A DNA stretch of 64,000 nucleotides from Pomphorhynchus laevis. Taxonomy: Eukaryota > Acanthocephala > Palaeacanthocephala > Echinorhynchida > Pomphorhynchidae. Positions within the stretch are counted from its first letter, which is position 1. The number at the start of each line of letters is the position of its first letter. The notes under the pieces are model-generated. The model was given only the letters and a program-made list of their open reading frames with translations. It was not told the origin of the DNA and made no database searches. The translations under genes were made by a program, and so were the position numbers. Of the stretch, positions 42,620 to 54,879 are shown piece by piece. The stretch lies in NCBI GenBank assembly GCA_012934845.2, contig WNNJ02002157.1, positions 1 to 64,000 on the forward strand, in the 5' to 3' direction.

Positions 42620-43575
42620 AAAAATTATAATTTATATAATAAATTATTGCGTTGATTTATATATTTTACTATTTTCTGTTTGATGATATTTTTATAGTAA
42701 CCTAGTTTAAAATATGTATCTATTAAATTATTTAAATGATTTTTGAAGAAAGCCAATATCATTACATATTGTTGCAATTCTTAAAATTTCATTATTTAAT
42801 GTATTATATTTTATATTATATGGTATGCATGAATGCTCATGCAAAAATATGTTTCTTGTAAATTTAAATATGTCATCTTTACGATATAAATTAATAGTAG
42901 TTTTAGTTAATGTTAATTTAATGTTCATATCTAGATATACACCTTCTTTATCATTAATATTGGTTTTGCTAAGAATAAGGCTTTCTGGATAAATGTGACC
43001 ACTAATTGAAAAAAAATAGAATTTTTTATAATTCAGATTTCTTTTTTAAACAGTTATGAACAAATTCATTTACTAAGTCAGCTATAATTGGGCTACTATT
43101 ACCACTCATTGGAACACCATTTTACTTGTCTAAATATAGATGTCCCTACTTTTAAATAATTTTGATTTATCAAAATATTTAAGGATTCTATTAATTCAAT
43201 TTTATCCATATATTTATATTTATTTTATGGTTTAATTTTTGTTAGATAGGCGTTATAATTATTATAACATATATATGTATATCTTTTTCCGAATATAAGG
43301 ATTAATTAATTTTACTAACGCTTCTTTAATATCTACTAAATCTAGATTTGTATAAAGCGTACTAAAATCGTATGTATTTATATTTTGAAAATTTATTCCT
43401 TTTGTCTGTTCTAAAAATTCTTTTGTAGAATTAATACTGAAATAGTGTTTTATATCAGTATCAATTTCGATTACTTTGCAATATTTTTTAAAATGTGCTT
43501 TAACTACTTTAAGTATTTAATTCATATAAACAGAAAGCGGTTTTAATAAACATTTATAAACTATTTAACATAGAA
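42620..43575 (-). mobile_element. PLE-2 body: Penelope-like reverse transcriptase without a visible endonuclease
   Basis: Minus-strand motifs in order: 'INTYDFSTLYTNLDLVDIKE' (about 43320-43395, motif A of Penelope-like reverse transcriptases) and 'NGVPMSGNSSPIIADLVNEF' (about 43060-43120, motif B). The 42728-42928 frame follows, with 'TLTKTTINLYRKDDIFKF' and 'HEHSCIPYNIKYNTLNNEIL' (thumb region). The frame is broken by stops and shifts. In the related copies the protein stops right after 'FLWMDNK' with no GIY-YIG domain, as in the Athena/Coprina type. Confidence 0.75.
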
Positions 43576-43603
43576 ATGTATTAATGTATTAGTGAAGTGG
43601 TTA

Positions 43604-44165
43604 TTTGACTCTTAGACTCCCACACTCCTAGACTTTTAAACTTCCAGACTCCTTGAATCCTAGATATTCGGATCTTAGACGCCAAAAGCCAGTAAGTTTA
43701 CATTCAACCAACCGCTTTTGCAGTAAATGATTAAGAAATCCCGTTTAATCAAGTCCGTGATTTTGTTCAATCATTATTTAGACTTACTGCACAACTCTTT
43801 TGTTTGAGACACAACTGAGCAATTGTCAGTGAGTATCGAAAGGAATAACATACTTTCCTTAATTTTTGTATGTGATTTTCAACTTTATTTAATTAAATTA
43901 ACTTTATTTAATTAATTGTAATATATTTTTCAAATAAAAATACTCAATTTGAATATAATTTACATTGGATTCGTTTCTTTCACAACTTAAATTTGTGATG
44001 AAGAATGTTTTACGGATCTAATTACTTTTATATTTTTCTTTATATTGCCAAAGTGTTTATTAATTTGTCAATTAATTTATTAATAATTGGCAAATTGTAC
44101 CAATTTGGCAATCTATGAACGAACAAAACAATACGAATTTCGAGCAGTAGAATTTAGTGTGACAA
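43604..44165 (+). repeat. Near-identical copy of transporter intron 15 sequence
   Basis: Matches 37405-37966 over 562 bp with only a few differences. It carries the spare exon 15 end and donor (AAAGCCAGTAAGTTTAC). It ends abruptly at TGACAA, where unrelated sequence begins. Confidence 0.9.
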
Positions 44166-44325
44166 TTCAGGTGACGTATATTAATATGAAAGAATTGCAT
44201 CCAACTTTTTTAAATAAACACGTGCAGGGAAGTATAAACCTGCATGCTATTTTACACCTTGGTCAGGAAGCTTTACCCGGAATGCGCCTACCGCATTTAA
44301 AATTGAATTTCAAATTGAAATTTTA
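44166..44325 (+). other. Unassigned coding-like fragment
   Basis: An open plus-strand stretch reads 'YINMKELHPTFLNKHVQG' and 'HAILHLGQEALPGMRLPHL', then runs into the PLE-2 tail. Composition and codon pattern look protein-coding. Family not recognised; it may be a transduced or captured exon piece. Confidence 0.35.
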
Positions 44326-44329
44326 AATA

Positions 44330-44490
44330 AAAGTTAACTTTTATGAATTGACTAATAATTATAGACGATGTATAAAAATCAAGATTAGAGTTCATCAGGT
44401 GGAACTGCTATGTTATCAAGTTTGGGCCCCTATTTCTCTATCCAGCGGGACTAAATACGTGCTCATGACGTATTTCCTCTGATGAAATTT
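44330..44490 (-). mobile_element. PLE-2 3' tail fragment
   Basis: TTTTATGAATTGACTAATAA, TTCATCAGGTGGAACTGCTA and GACGTATTTCCTCTGATGA match the other PLE-2 tails. No coding part. Confidence 0.65.
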
Positions 44491-44499
44491 GATTATCTA

Positions 44500-45400
44500 G
44501 TTTATTTTTCTAGCAAATAATTTTTCTAAATTATTCATCCATAAAGTTCTTTTTGTTAATTTAATATTTTAGTAATATTTTGTTGATAACTTGCTAATAG
44601 AACTAAAATTATTTTCTTTTAATTTGAAATCTGTATTTTTCAATTACACACAGATTTTTGTGGTAATTTTCAAAATAGTGAATATAGTTTAAGTTGCAGT
44701 AAGAAAGCAAATGCATCAAAAGGATGTGTAACTTGATAAGCCTTTGGGAATTGTTCCCCAGGCTCGACAAATTATGCTTGAGCATAATTGTTGTTTATGG
44801 ATTCTGCCTTCGTTATTTGTCATCGAACTTAGCATTTAGTAAGTCATGTGTAAAGCAAATTGTTGTTTATACAATGACAACATTTTTTATGACACGCTTT
44901 AAATAACTCGTTAGATCCCTGACGGGCATCTAGAAAATGTTTATCAAGATTAATATTTTGGTTCAACTATCGAAATGCATTTTGAATTTGCTGATAGTTT
45001 CTATCAGTGACAAGCATATTTTCAAACCGTCGATATACCATGTAGCGTTCATATTTTAACTTACAAAGCAGCATTTCCAAAACACAGATTTCATAAACTG
45101 CTAGTAATTCAATGTAATTGTATAAGTTAAAATGAAAAAATGCTGACTTTAACAAAACCGATTTATTTGTTTTGAAAAACTAAAGTTTAAACCTCAGAAA
45201 CCCTTTTTATTGCTATAAACAAAAATCTTTTATATTTGAATTTAACTTTGGCAATTTTTCATAAAGACAGCATCGTCATATCTGTTCACTTAAGTTATAA
45301 CTTAAATTTAATTAAACTGTAAAATTTAAATAGTTAATTTTAATTGTCAACAATTAAATTTATTAATTTTATTTAGAAATAATCATTAGATGCGTTTTGA
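44500..45400. other. AT-rich DNA with weak open frames
   Basis: Frames at 44724-44906 (plus) and 44967-45155 (minus, 'KYERYMVYRRFENMLVTDRN') have some protein-like composition, but I recognise no family. Confidence 0.35.
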
Positions 45401-45414
45401 AGTATTTCAGTACA

Positions 45415-46310
45415 ACATTCTTCATCACAAATTTAAGTTGTAAAAGAAACAGTTAGTCTCAACAACCACGGCTTTTCAAACATTGCCTTTTCATAATAAA
45501 TTATAAAAAAGAAATTAAATTAATTTCATAGATTGCCAAATAATTAAATTATAATATTGTCAACGATTAAATTCATAATTTAACTATTTGCAAATGTAGT
45601 ATCTCCTAATTGGAGCAAATAATTCCTAGACGCCCACGCAAACAGCTTGTCACACTAAATTCTACTGCTCGAAATTCGTATTGTTTTGTTCGTTCATAGA
45701 TTGCCAAATTGGTACAATTTGCCAATTATTAATAAATTAATTGACAAATTAATAAACACTTTGGCAATATGAAGAAAAATATAAAAGTAATTAGATCCGT
45801 AAAACATTCTTCATCACAAATTTAAGTTGTGAAAGAAACGAATCCAATGTAAATTATATTCAAATTGAGTATTTTTATTTGAAAAATATATTACAATTAA
45901 TTAAATAAAGTTAATTTAATTAAATAAAGTTGAAAATCATATACAAAAATTAAGGAAAGTATGTTATTCCTTTCGATACTCACTGACAATTGCTCAGTTG
46001 TGTCTCAAACAAAAGAGTTGTGCAGTAAGTCTAAATAATGATTGAACAAAATCACGGACTTGATTAAACGGGATTTCTTAATCATTTACTGCGTATTTCT
46101 TTGAGTCGTACTTCTTTTAAGGTTATTTTTATAATTTGTCTTAACGTCAATGGAATATTAAGTAGAAAATCCATTCTTAGCAATTACGAATCCAAATAGC
46201 TAAACATTTTTGAAAACCCGTTTACATTTTTGTTGAGTATTTTGCATGTTGAACATTTTTCTTGTAGCAAAGAAGCAAACAGTTAGTATCAACAACCTAG
46301 GCTTTTCAAA
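45415..46310 (-). repeat. Inverted, order-permuted copy of transporter intron 15
   Basis: Read on the minus strand, intron sequence corresponding to about 38160-38330 comes first, then about 37518-38175. The two blocks are swapped relative to the gene. The motif GAAAAGCC..GGTTGTTGA(G/T)ACTAACTG stands at both outer ends. This is the pattern expected from a circle of the intron segment opened at a new place, or from a unit of a former tandem repeat. Confidence 0.75.
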
Positions 46311-46519
46311 CAAAAATAAATACATGCATTCAATATAATTTATGTATTTCTTAAATACATTATAATTTCGTGGTATATATTAATTTTTAAATTTAAATGT
46401 GTACTTTTCTACTTGGAAATTTTAAATCTGGTCCAACAAAATGTCTTCTTTCATAGTAGACTCAGATAAGTGAGTCTACGTAATAGACTATTAATATTCG
46501 TCTTGATTAAAACTCCTGA

Positions 46520-47150
46520 ATTAAAAGTCAATTTTTATGAATTGACTAATAAATAACAGACGTTATATCAGAATAAGAATTAGAGTTCATCAGGAGGAAC
46601 TGCTATGCTATCAGGTTTCGGCCCATAACTCCTCTACCCAACATAGCAGCGGGGCCAAATACATGCTAATGATGTATTTCCTCTGATAAAACTATCTAGT
46701 ATCTTATTCTAATACAAAGTATATTATTTATTATCCATCCATAAAAATTTGCCACTTAAGAGTTTAAATTTATTCTTTATATTATTGTGTTGATTTATAT
46801 ATTTTACTATTTTCTGCTTGATGTTATTTTTATAGTAACCTAGTTTAAAATATGTATCTATTAAATTATTTAAATGATTTTGAAGAAAGCCAATATCATT
46901 ACATATTGTTGCAATTCTTAAAATTTCATTATTTAATGTATTATATTTTATATTATATGGTATGCATGAATGCTCATGCAAAAATATGTTTCTTGTAAAT
47001 TTAAATATGTCATCTTTACGATATAAATTAATAGTAGTTTTAGTTAATGTTAATTTAATGTTCATATCTAGATATACACCTTCTTTATCATTAATATTGG
47101 TTTTGTTAAGAATAAGGCTTTCTGGATAAATGTGCTCACTAATTATAGCT
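46520..47150 (-). mobile_element. PLE-2 fragment: C-terminal reverse transcriptase part and 3' tail
   Basis: The 46724-47065 frame (113 codons) is the longest intact PLE-2 piece: 'TLTKTTINLYRKDDIFKF', 'CIPYNIKYNTL', 'ICNDIGFLQNHLNNLIDTYF', ending 'KFLWMDNK'. It corresponds to the region after the catalytic motifs in Penelope-like enzymes. The tail 46520-46720 is as in the other copies. Confidence 0.75.
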
Positions 47151-47154
47151 CATG

Positions 47155-47440
47155 ATAAAATATGTTTCTTGCAAATTTATATTATATATACGTTATATAT
47201 AATATAACGTATTTATAATATTATATATACGTTATATATAATATAGATTTTATATAATTTATATCTAATTATTATATATATTTAGATATATAAGTAATAT
47301 ATATTATATATATTATAGATATAATTTTAAAATGTAAAATAAAAATTAAATTTTATGAATTGACTAATAACAGACGATGTATCAGAATAACAGACGATGT
47401 ATCGATCATCAGGAGGAACTGATATTTTATCATTTGTATG
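47155..47440. repeat. AT palindromes and a PLE-2 tail scrap
   Basis: 47180-47260 has repeated TATATACGTTATATATAATA palindromes. 47340-47440 repeats the PLE-2 tail start (GAATTGACTAATAA, CAGACGATGTATC twice, CATCAGGAGGAACTG). Confidence 0.6.
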
Positions 47441-49600
47441 AGTCATCATTTTACATGACATCATTAATTAAAAACATTTGTTTTTGAAATAGAAACGTTT
47501 TTCTTACATAGAAATCCTTAATAATTTGGTCCAAAGTTTATTTATTGTCACCTTACAAAGAAACAAACAGTTTGTCTCATAATGAAATTATACATTTCAG
47601 GAGGAAATTTATAAATCGTTAATTTATAATTAAAAAGTAATAAATCCTTTCTAAATCTGAGAGAATGTACATTCTTGAAACATAAATTGCAGGCAATAAC
47701 TTTTCTATTTCTAGTATTGCTGGAGTTTGTTAATTTTTCTCAGTTAGATTTGTTTATCTATATCATAACTTAAAATAAATAGCAAAATGTCGAAGAAGGA
47801 AAGTAAAATGTTATGCTACACTAAACTGGTGTGAGAAAAGTGTTCTGCGACGTAATCTTTTACATTAAAGACGAAAATTAAATTATCATTGGACCAACAA
47901 GCAGCGCGTATGCATTCAATGAATTTCAAGCATCATCAACACGCAATAATGCGTAAATGACTAATTAATGCTTAATAGATTTCCATACTTTGCTTTAACA
48001 CATCAATGCATTAGCTTCATTGATTTTAAGATTTCAAAAAGATCGATTTTAAAGTACCACTGTGATTATTATTTGCCGATTATAAATTTTTAAAATATTG
48101 AAATTCCAACAAACAGATTTCAACAGTTTGTCATTTATTAAATTTTATCCTTTATTGAATTAATTTAACAACTTTTTATTTAATAGTTATTGTTTACGGA
48201 ATCCAAAAGCTATATTTTATATTTAAAAACCAAATCAAAATCATCTTAGTTCCTATATTTTTATTTTCGTTTGCAATGGCATCTATGAAATTTGGTTATA
48301 AATGATCGCTAGACCTTTTTATACGTGAGATTTTTAGGTTATGATAATAGCTGACTAGTTAAATAATACAAAAGCTGAAAGTCGCATGCAATCAATTGTC
48401 GTATTAGCAAGACATTTATTTAATTTGAAAAGAAAGTTATATATATATAATTTAAGAGCTGAATGGTTATATATATTCCAATTATCTTCGAAGTTTATTC
48501 TTTCCTAAAATATTCGATCAAAATTAAATGCTAAATAAACACGACCAGAAATAATAAGGATAATATTAGCAAAATGAATACAACAAAAAATATTTCGTGA
48601 TTGATTATAATGATTGCTTAATAGCATTAATAATAGCATTAATCAAACGCATTAAAACATAGAAATGGATTAAAATACAAGCGAATATTTTTTTATTTGA
48701 AAAAAAAATAAAACAAAAAATTAATAAATAAATTAAAAAGTTAAAAATTAAAAATCTAAAAATTAAAAATTATTATAGTAAAGTTATGGTAAATACGTAT
48801 TAAATTATATATTATATTATATAATAATATATATTAAATTATATTATTATACGTATTAATAAAAATTATAATAAGAATAAGTTTTTTTAATTTTTTATAA
48901 AATATCTTTAAATTTATTATTATAAATATGAAATATTATTCTATTTCAATTACTTCTATTAATTTGTTGATGTAAAATTGACATTTAACATGATAATTTG
49001 TGAAATATTTTATAAAATGTTATTTTTACAATCACAATTTTATAAAATACAACATTTATGAAATAAATCAATTATAAAAGGTGTCAGTTAAACTAACACA
49101 ACGAATTAGCTGAAATTACTTTGATAAATCAGTACTTAGCAAACCCTGATTTTTATCAATAGGTATCAATGATACAGTAAATTTTTATTTAAAATTAAAT
49201 GCTATTTACAAAATAAAGTTATTTATGAAATGAAGTAATTTTAAACAGTTGTATCCGAAAACATCGCTGTTCAAAAAAAAACAGTAAACTGAACGAAAAA
49301 GCACAATGTTCAAATAACTGGTCAAGAATTTAAGATAAAAATATCAAAATTGGTGTTAACATACTATAATTTTCAAAAAATGTATCGTAACGAAAGTATG
49401 TTGAAATTATTAAAAATTTATATGTCAAAATTTTTGAATTTAATTATCATTCATATATATTTGATAATTATCTGTATTTATAATGAATACATTATTTATT
49501 ATATATGTAACAAATATATTAATAAATCTATTAACATATGTAAAAATATTTCATATTTTCTTGAAAAAAATATATGTATTGCATCAAATAAACATTTACA
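47441..49600. other. AT-rich stretch without recognisable genes
   Basis: Low-complexity A/T runs, especially 48660-48960. Open frames here, such as 49350-49604, are AT by-products. Confidence 0.6.
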
Positions 49601-50620
49601 TTAATATTAAAATATAAACGATGTCTCAAAATACCTGTTTCTACGGATTTTCTTTGATGTAGTGTATAGATCATTATTAATCGGGCTTGTCTTTGTTGAA
49701 GTAGGGTAAATCAGACGTAAGTCTAAAATACTTAATTTAAGATTTATAACAAAACGAATTCTAATAAAAATTCGCAGACAAATAGAAAATTTAAAAATTT
49801 TGTGTTTAAAACACATTCATAAATTATTAAGTTAAAATAATTGTATGATATGATATTATGTTTTTCTATTAGGTGGCATTTGTGTAATCTTTTGTACAAT
49901 GTTGTGAAGACGGCTATCGATCGTCTGTGTCGTATACCTCATGTATCTTATATTACAGATGCTGCATCCCGTCTCGCCGCAATATCATTAAATGGCGTCG
50001 TTGCAATCAGAATTGAACTAATTACAATATATTAAAACATTGGAATATACGACAAAGATAGAATTTTTATTAATTTAAAAATTCCGTGTTTAATTCACAT
50101 TTATAAAGTTATTTATTTTGAAAGTTTAGTAAAGGACTATGAGATTTTAAAAGTGTCAGCATCCTAAAGCACTTAAGTCACACAGAATTATAAAATCTAA
50201 AATTGTTCATTCTAAATAAATTTCAGCTCAAAAAAACTCGATTAATTTTTTCATGATTTTTATAGAAATCTAAATTTATATTTAAAATGCACAAAAACTT
50301 TTAATTAAACAGAACAAAAACGATAAAATATTATGTAAGTATTAACGGGATCAAAATGAGACGCTTTTATACAAACGGACACTCGTTGATTGACTAGCAA
50401 AAACTGCATAATTGCCAGTTCCAACGTTGTTATCTGACATGTCAAATAAAGTTAAGAAATTATAGTCGGTTAGAAATGAAGTAAATTTAATTTGTGACAG
50501 TTTGTTTGAATTAAAACATCTAATATTTATGATTTTAGAGTTAAAAACAAGATATTTCTTGTCAATAATTAAAGGAAGTGTGCACACTCGCAATTTTATA
50601 ATTGTTTGACAGTACGTTTA
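49601..50620. other. Possible coding remnants, unassigned
   Basis: 49890-50030 is locally GC-richer and reads 'VKTAIDRLCRIPHVSYITDA' on the plus strand. The minus-strand frames 49607-49816 and 50351-50593 are also longer than their surroundings would predict. Nothing is recognised. They could be exons of a gene or relics of an element. Confidence 0.3.
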
Positions 50621-52309
50621 TTAATGTACATTTACAAAACATAGATCACAATGTATATTCTACAGCGTAGCTATGATTGACATTAGCTATAATTACAGGC
50701 CTTTAGAGATTTCATTTTTATCTACTGCTCGTTAGATGTCCACAAATTGAAATGATTTTTTTTGCACCGTCCATTAATTTTCTGCACGAGACATGCATTA
50801 CGCTTTACAGGAACTGATGGAAATAAAATTCCGTATGCGCATTCAAAATTGTATGTTTGATTTTCAAGGATTCCATTGTACATGAATGTACGAGACAAAA
50901 CATTTTTCGTTCTTTTCTAAAAAATAAATATTTATTACAAATAAATATTTTTTAGAATTGATTTTGAAATTCCTAAATACATTTCCGAATGCAATTAGGA
51001 ATTTTCCTAAATTAAAAAATGCACATATAGTCAAAATTGCATTAATTTTAAATTTTATTCAACAAAATAATGCATTTTAATAAATAACGCATTATACTAA
51101 ATACATTGCATCCATTTACTTTTGATTAAATTTGAAAAGGACATAATAAAATGCAAAATTGTATTAATTAATAATTTAATGCAAATTAAATATAAATAAA
51201 AGCTGTCTTCGTGTAAACAACATCCTGTATTGTCGAGCTAACATCTAAACGATCAAATAATGGATCTAGTAACACAGTTCCAAATTATAATTTAATTTCA
51301 AGGTTAGAATCGTCTTTAGATACATATCAACTTAATCATTTAATTGGATATTTACTAAACCAATGACTATTTATCGTTAATTAATTCCAGTCATAATTGT
51401 ATAATATTAAAGTGGATGATGTTCCCCATCTTATTTTATAGCAGATAATATTCAACATGATTAGACAATAAATATGCAACAAAAAGCAAGTTTGCTTAAA
51501 CAAATTAACGCAATCTGATTGTCCCAAAATCAAATTCATCTGTATTGTTTGAATTATTTTTCCTATCATTTTTATAATCTCTAGGTGATATTTACTAGTA
51601 AAATATATATTTTATCTTTTTAATATTTAAATATATAAATTTGAAGTTTTTGCTTAAACACATTATCACTTTAATAATAAAGCTTTCAATTCCTTGTTAG
51701 TGGACGTTATCGTATTTTAAGAATCCGATCTTATACGCAAAAACAAAGAATATTTGTATAAAAATACTAGATTTTGTATCAATTTGGGAAGAGTTAATTT
51801 TAAACGATTAAAAATTATTAAATGTCCGATCAAAGAGAGTTACACTGAGAATATCTAAACGCTATATCGTTTACATCCCGATATACCCTGATGTACGCAC
51901 AAGGTATTTAGCACCTTGTGTGTATTATACATCTTGAGTGTATGCCGAATGTAAACAATTTGCAACAATGGGTATTTAAAGTCCTTACAGTATAAGAATC
52001 CAGATCAAAAATATTATTAGATTGAGTATTAACTGGGTTTAAAAATATTGTGCAATAAAGAACATATAAATATCAAATTATGGTGATTTTATATAATATT
52101 GTAAATAAGGCAGAGACGTAATAATTTAGTTCACAATTTGGATTCAATATTTAAACATAAATGTATAAATACGGTTCAATACCGATTCAATATTTGGGTA
52201 GCACGTGGGCACACTATTATCAAAGATTATTCAATTGTAATCAGAATGAATAATTATAATTTTATCTTAAAAAGTTATAAAAAAGTTAAACTTTTCTTAA
52301 AAAATGCGT
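50621..52309. other. AT-rich stretch with two hairpins
   Basis: Palindromes at about 50916-50958 (TTCTAAAAAAT / ATTTTTTAGAA) and 51890-51925 (ACGCACAAGGT / ACCTTGTGTGT). No gene seen. Confidence 0.55.
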
Positions 52310-53150
52310 CTTCTTATAATGACGGGCAAGATGGATCAAATCCCTCCAGCCTACACCAGTGCACCGCCTTCCGTCTGAACCATTCATGGCATCTCACACA
52401 CCTGAGGGTCCAGTCGAGGCTTACTATGGTAGAAGGAAATTTGGAGATGACGAGCTTAAGAAATCTAGGCAATTGATATGGGAGAAATTTTCATAAAGAA
52501 GACTCTTCCCTAAATAACCACAGTATCGCAGAAACACACCTGAGCTTTCACATTTAATAACATATTCTGGACCTGTTTCTGTGCCCATCTAGCTCTCTTT
52601 GGTACACTTTTGAATTTTATCAAGTCTGGTCTGGCTTTACATTCAATCTTATTGGTAAACCTTGGTATTGTACTACAGGTGTAAATGTAGGGAATGATTG
52701 ATTGTTTAATATGGAAGAAAGAGAGCTGAGATTGCTAGTCCCTTTTGTGTATATTTGTCGCAGGGTACCATTAAATACGATCACCTGCGATTTAAAAATA
52801 AGCAGGTTACGCCCGAGATTACACCTACGCATTTTCGCACAAAGAACAAGGATGTGGTATCATCCGCGTATACCACTAGAAGTTGATCGCGCTTAAATGT
52901 CTTAAAGAGTACGATAGAATCAAATATAAAACAGAATAAGGTGGGGACTCTTGATTCACACATGTTATAGGGGAAAACTTACGAGCATTAGGGTCGTCTT
53001 CATAAAAGAATCGCTTGTTGTACAGCTATATCTTCACCCTGTCAGCAATTATCCCATGCAACCTGAGAGACCAATTAAAAAGATAACACAGGGAATGGAA
53101 ATGCGATCAAATGCAGCGAAAAAATCAAGGAACACAGCCATAAAGATATA
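52310..53150 (-). mobile_element. LINE A-type fragment, second copy
   Basis: On the minus strand 'MAVFLDFFAAFDRISIP' (about 53090-53140) matches motif A of LINE A, 'LLVVYADDTTSLFF' (52850-52890) is the catalytic box, and 'NLLIFKSQVIVFNGTL' follows. It therefore extends past the point where the 2.8 kb copy stops. Farther on, 52320-52420 reads 'WTLRCVRCHEWF' and 'LEGFDPSCPS', a C-x2-C...C pattern like a small zinc finger. Frames are broken by stops and shifts. Confidence 0.75.
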
Positions 53151-53984
53151 AAGATATAATAAAGAACACAGCCATATTATAAAGATATATATAAATATTT
53201 AGGTTAGAAATAATATAAATGGCGTGTTTCATATATTTTTAAAATTGTATATTTTTGCTCATCCTTAAATTATAATTTTACATTTCATAAAAAAAACATT
53301 TCTTATCGCCCTTATGCGTGAAAATAAAAATTTTTCTCTTTTCCTTTATCTGTTAATATATTTCTTTATCTGTTTATTATCTGTTAATTCTTTCTGACAT
53401 GGTTTATTGAATATGAGTTTATAATGTGGCATCACTTGTAATATGTTCACACAGATCTAAAGTAATCATCTACATTAATTGATTTGAAGCTTTAAAATAT
53501 ATTTTAGAACCTGTCGTGATACTTGTCAACTTGTAAAGCGACACATTGTATTTACTCTTGCCCAAATAAACCTAATTTGTATATACTATGCAATATGGGT
53601 TTATCACCCAAAGCTACTGTGTAACCTAATATTTAGCAATTATTTCCGTGTAGGCAATTTGTAACTGATAACTTGGAAGTACATTAATATTTTCAATTCT
53701 CCAATCTTTTAGTTACTAATATTCTTTCGACGCATGCGAGCATTCACACTTACGTTTATTTTTAGTGCACGGTATTTTGATAAGTGTTTATTCTTTAACT
53801 ACATTTCTTAATTATGCCAACTAATAGCTCTATTAAATTTCGACCAATCAAAATAGAGAAATATTTTCTAAGAATATATTTCTACTGCCATTAAGGAATA
53901 TATTTGATAAGCATAATTTGTGCAACGATTAGAAAAACCTAAAATAAACGCAGATACACAAGATCGAAAGATTAGACTACAACA
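53151..53984. other. AT-rich gap, possible 5' flank of the exon at 53985
   Basis: No coding similarity. Slightly more mixed composition from 53500 on. No promoter motif that I would defend. Confidence 0.45.
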
Positions 53985-54151
53985 ATGATTAATGGAAGTA
54001 TTTTAAATCGCAATTCATCATTTGGGATTCAGGATATTTTAAGTAAAAATGTGGGAAACAAGCAATCCATTACTAAACTGGCAATATTAAAAGAGTGTTC
54101 ATGTTTAAATGCTACAGCAACTTATCTGGGATGGTCATCATCTATGCAACA
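53985..54151 (+). CDS. Possible first exon of a transcription factor gene with an eh1-like motif
   Basis: ATG at 53985 opens 'MINGSILNRNSSFGIQDILS', followed by a short serine- and alanine-containing stretch up to 'SSMQQ', where GTATTT gives a possible donor (exon end about 54150). SFGIQDIL resembles the eh1 Groucho-binding motif (F-x-I-x-x-I-L) found near the N-terminus of several homeobox proteins, for instance the TLX/NK classes. No homeodomain was found downstream within the window, so this remains a candidate. Alternatively it is a chance frame of 67 codons. Confidence 0.35.
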
Positions 54152-54199
54152 AGGTATTTCAATTAATGCTAGATACGGCATTCATTAAGTTTTAGCAAA

Positions 54200-54879
54200 G
54201 AGAAAGAAAAATTTAGCGAGTTCCTTACTTATCCTGATGAATAAAAATAGAGTGGAGAAATTTACCAGTTAGAATAATAACCATTTTTATTTTAAACCAA
54301 TTGAGGTAAATTATAAATTGATTTGTTTAGGTTACTTTTGTTTCTCGGTAAACAACTTTAAAGTTTATAATAACTAATTTTATGCATTTAATAATATAGT
54401 ATAAGCCCCGATTGAATTTCAATTTAAAGACACTTGAAATCCCTAACAAAGCCATTTGAATTTAAAATGACTTTGTGATTGACTATTTTGATTGACTTCA
54501 AATACTGACAAATTAAACTTATCTTTTTGCATGTAAATGATGCCTAATCTATGCTTGAATTTTCAAAATGCTACAAAGGTATAGCTAGTGAGCTATCTCG
54601 CGATTTTTGGAGTACTCTAACGAACTGTTTTAAAGGATTAATGAGTGTGTCGGTAATCTTCCATCATTATTTTTGGAGTAAATCAATGTGCGAATGTTTC
54701 CTTTAAATAAGATTACTTTAGAGAAGTTTAACGTCGGAATGGACTTGTCTATTATTTTTAGTTCATCTTCAAGGGTTTTAGGTTTTAGACCATTTTAAAT
54801 TAAAATGATTCTTCTTATTTTTCTTATGCGTTTCTACCGGGTAGGAAAAAGGTTCACTATTTTTAAAAGATGTCTCTAT
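54200..54879. other. AT-rich gap
   Basis: No gene seen. The right part (from about 54730) may be the decayed 3' end of the LINE E scrap. Confidence 0.45.

Noticed and set aside
48660-48960. Open frames and repeats in the A/T-rich run
   Set aside because: Low-complexity composition explains them.
54225-54265. CTGATGA followed by GAAA near 54232
   Set aside because: The bases between cannot form helix II, so it is a chance match.
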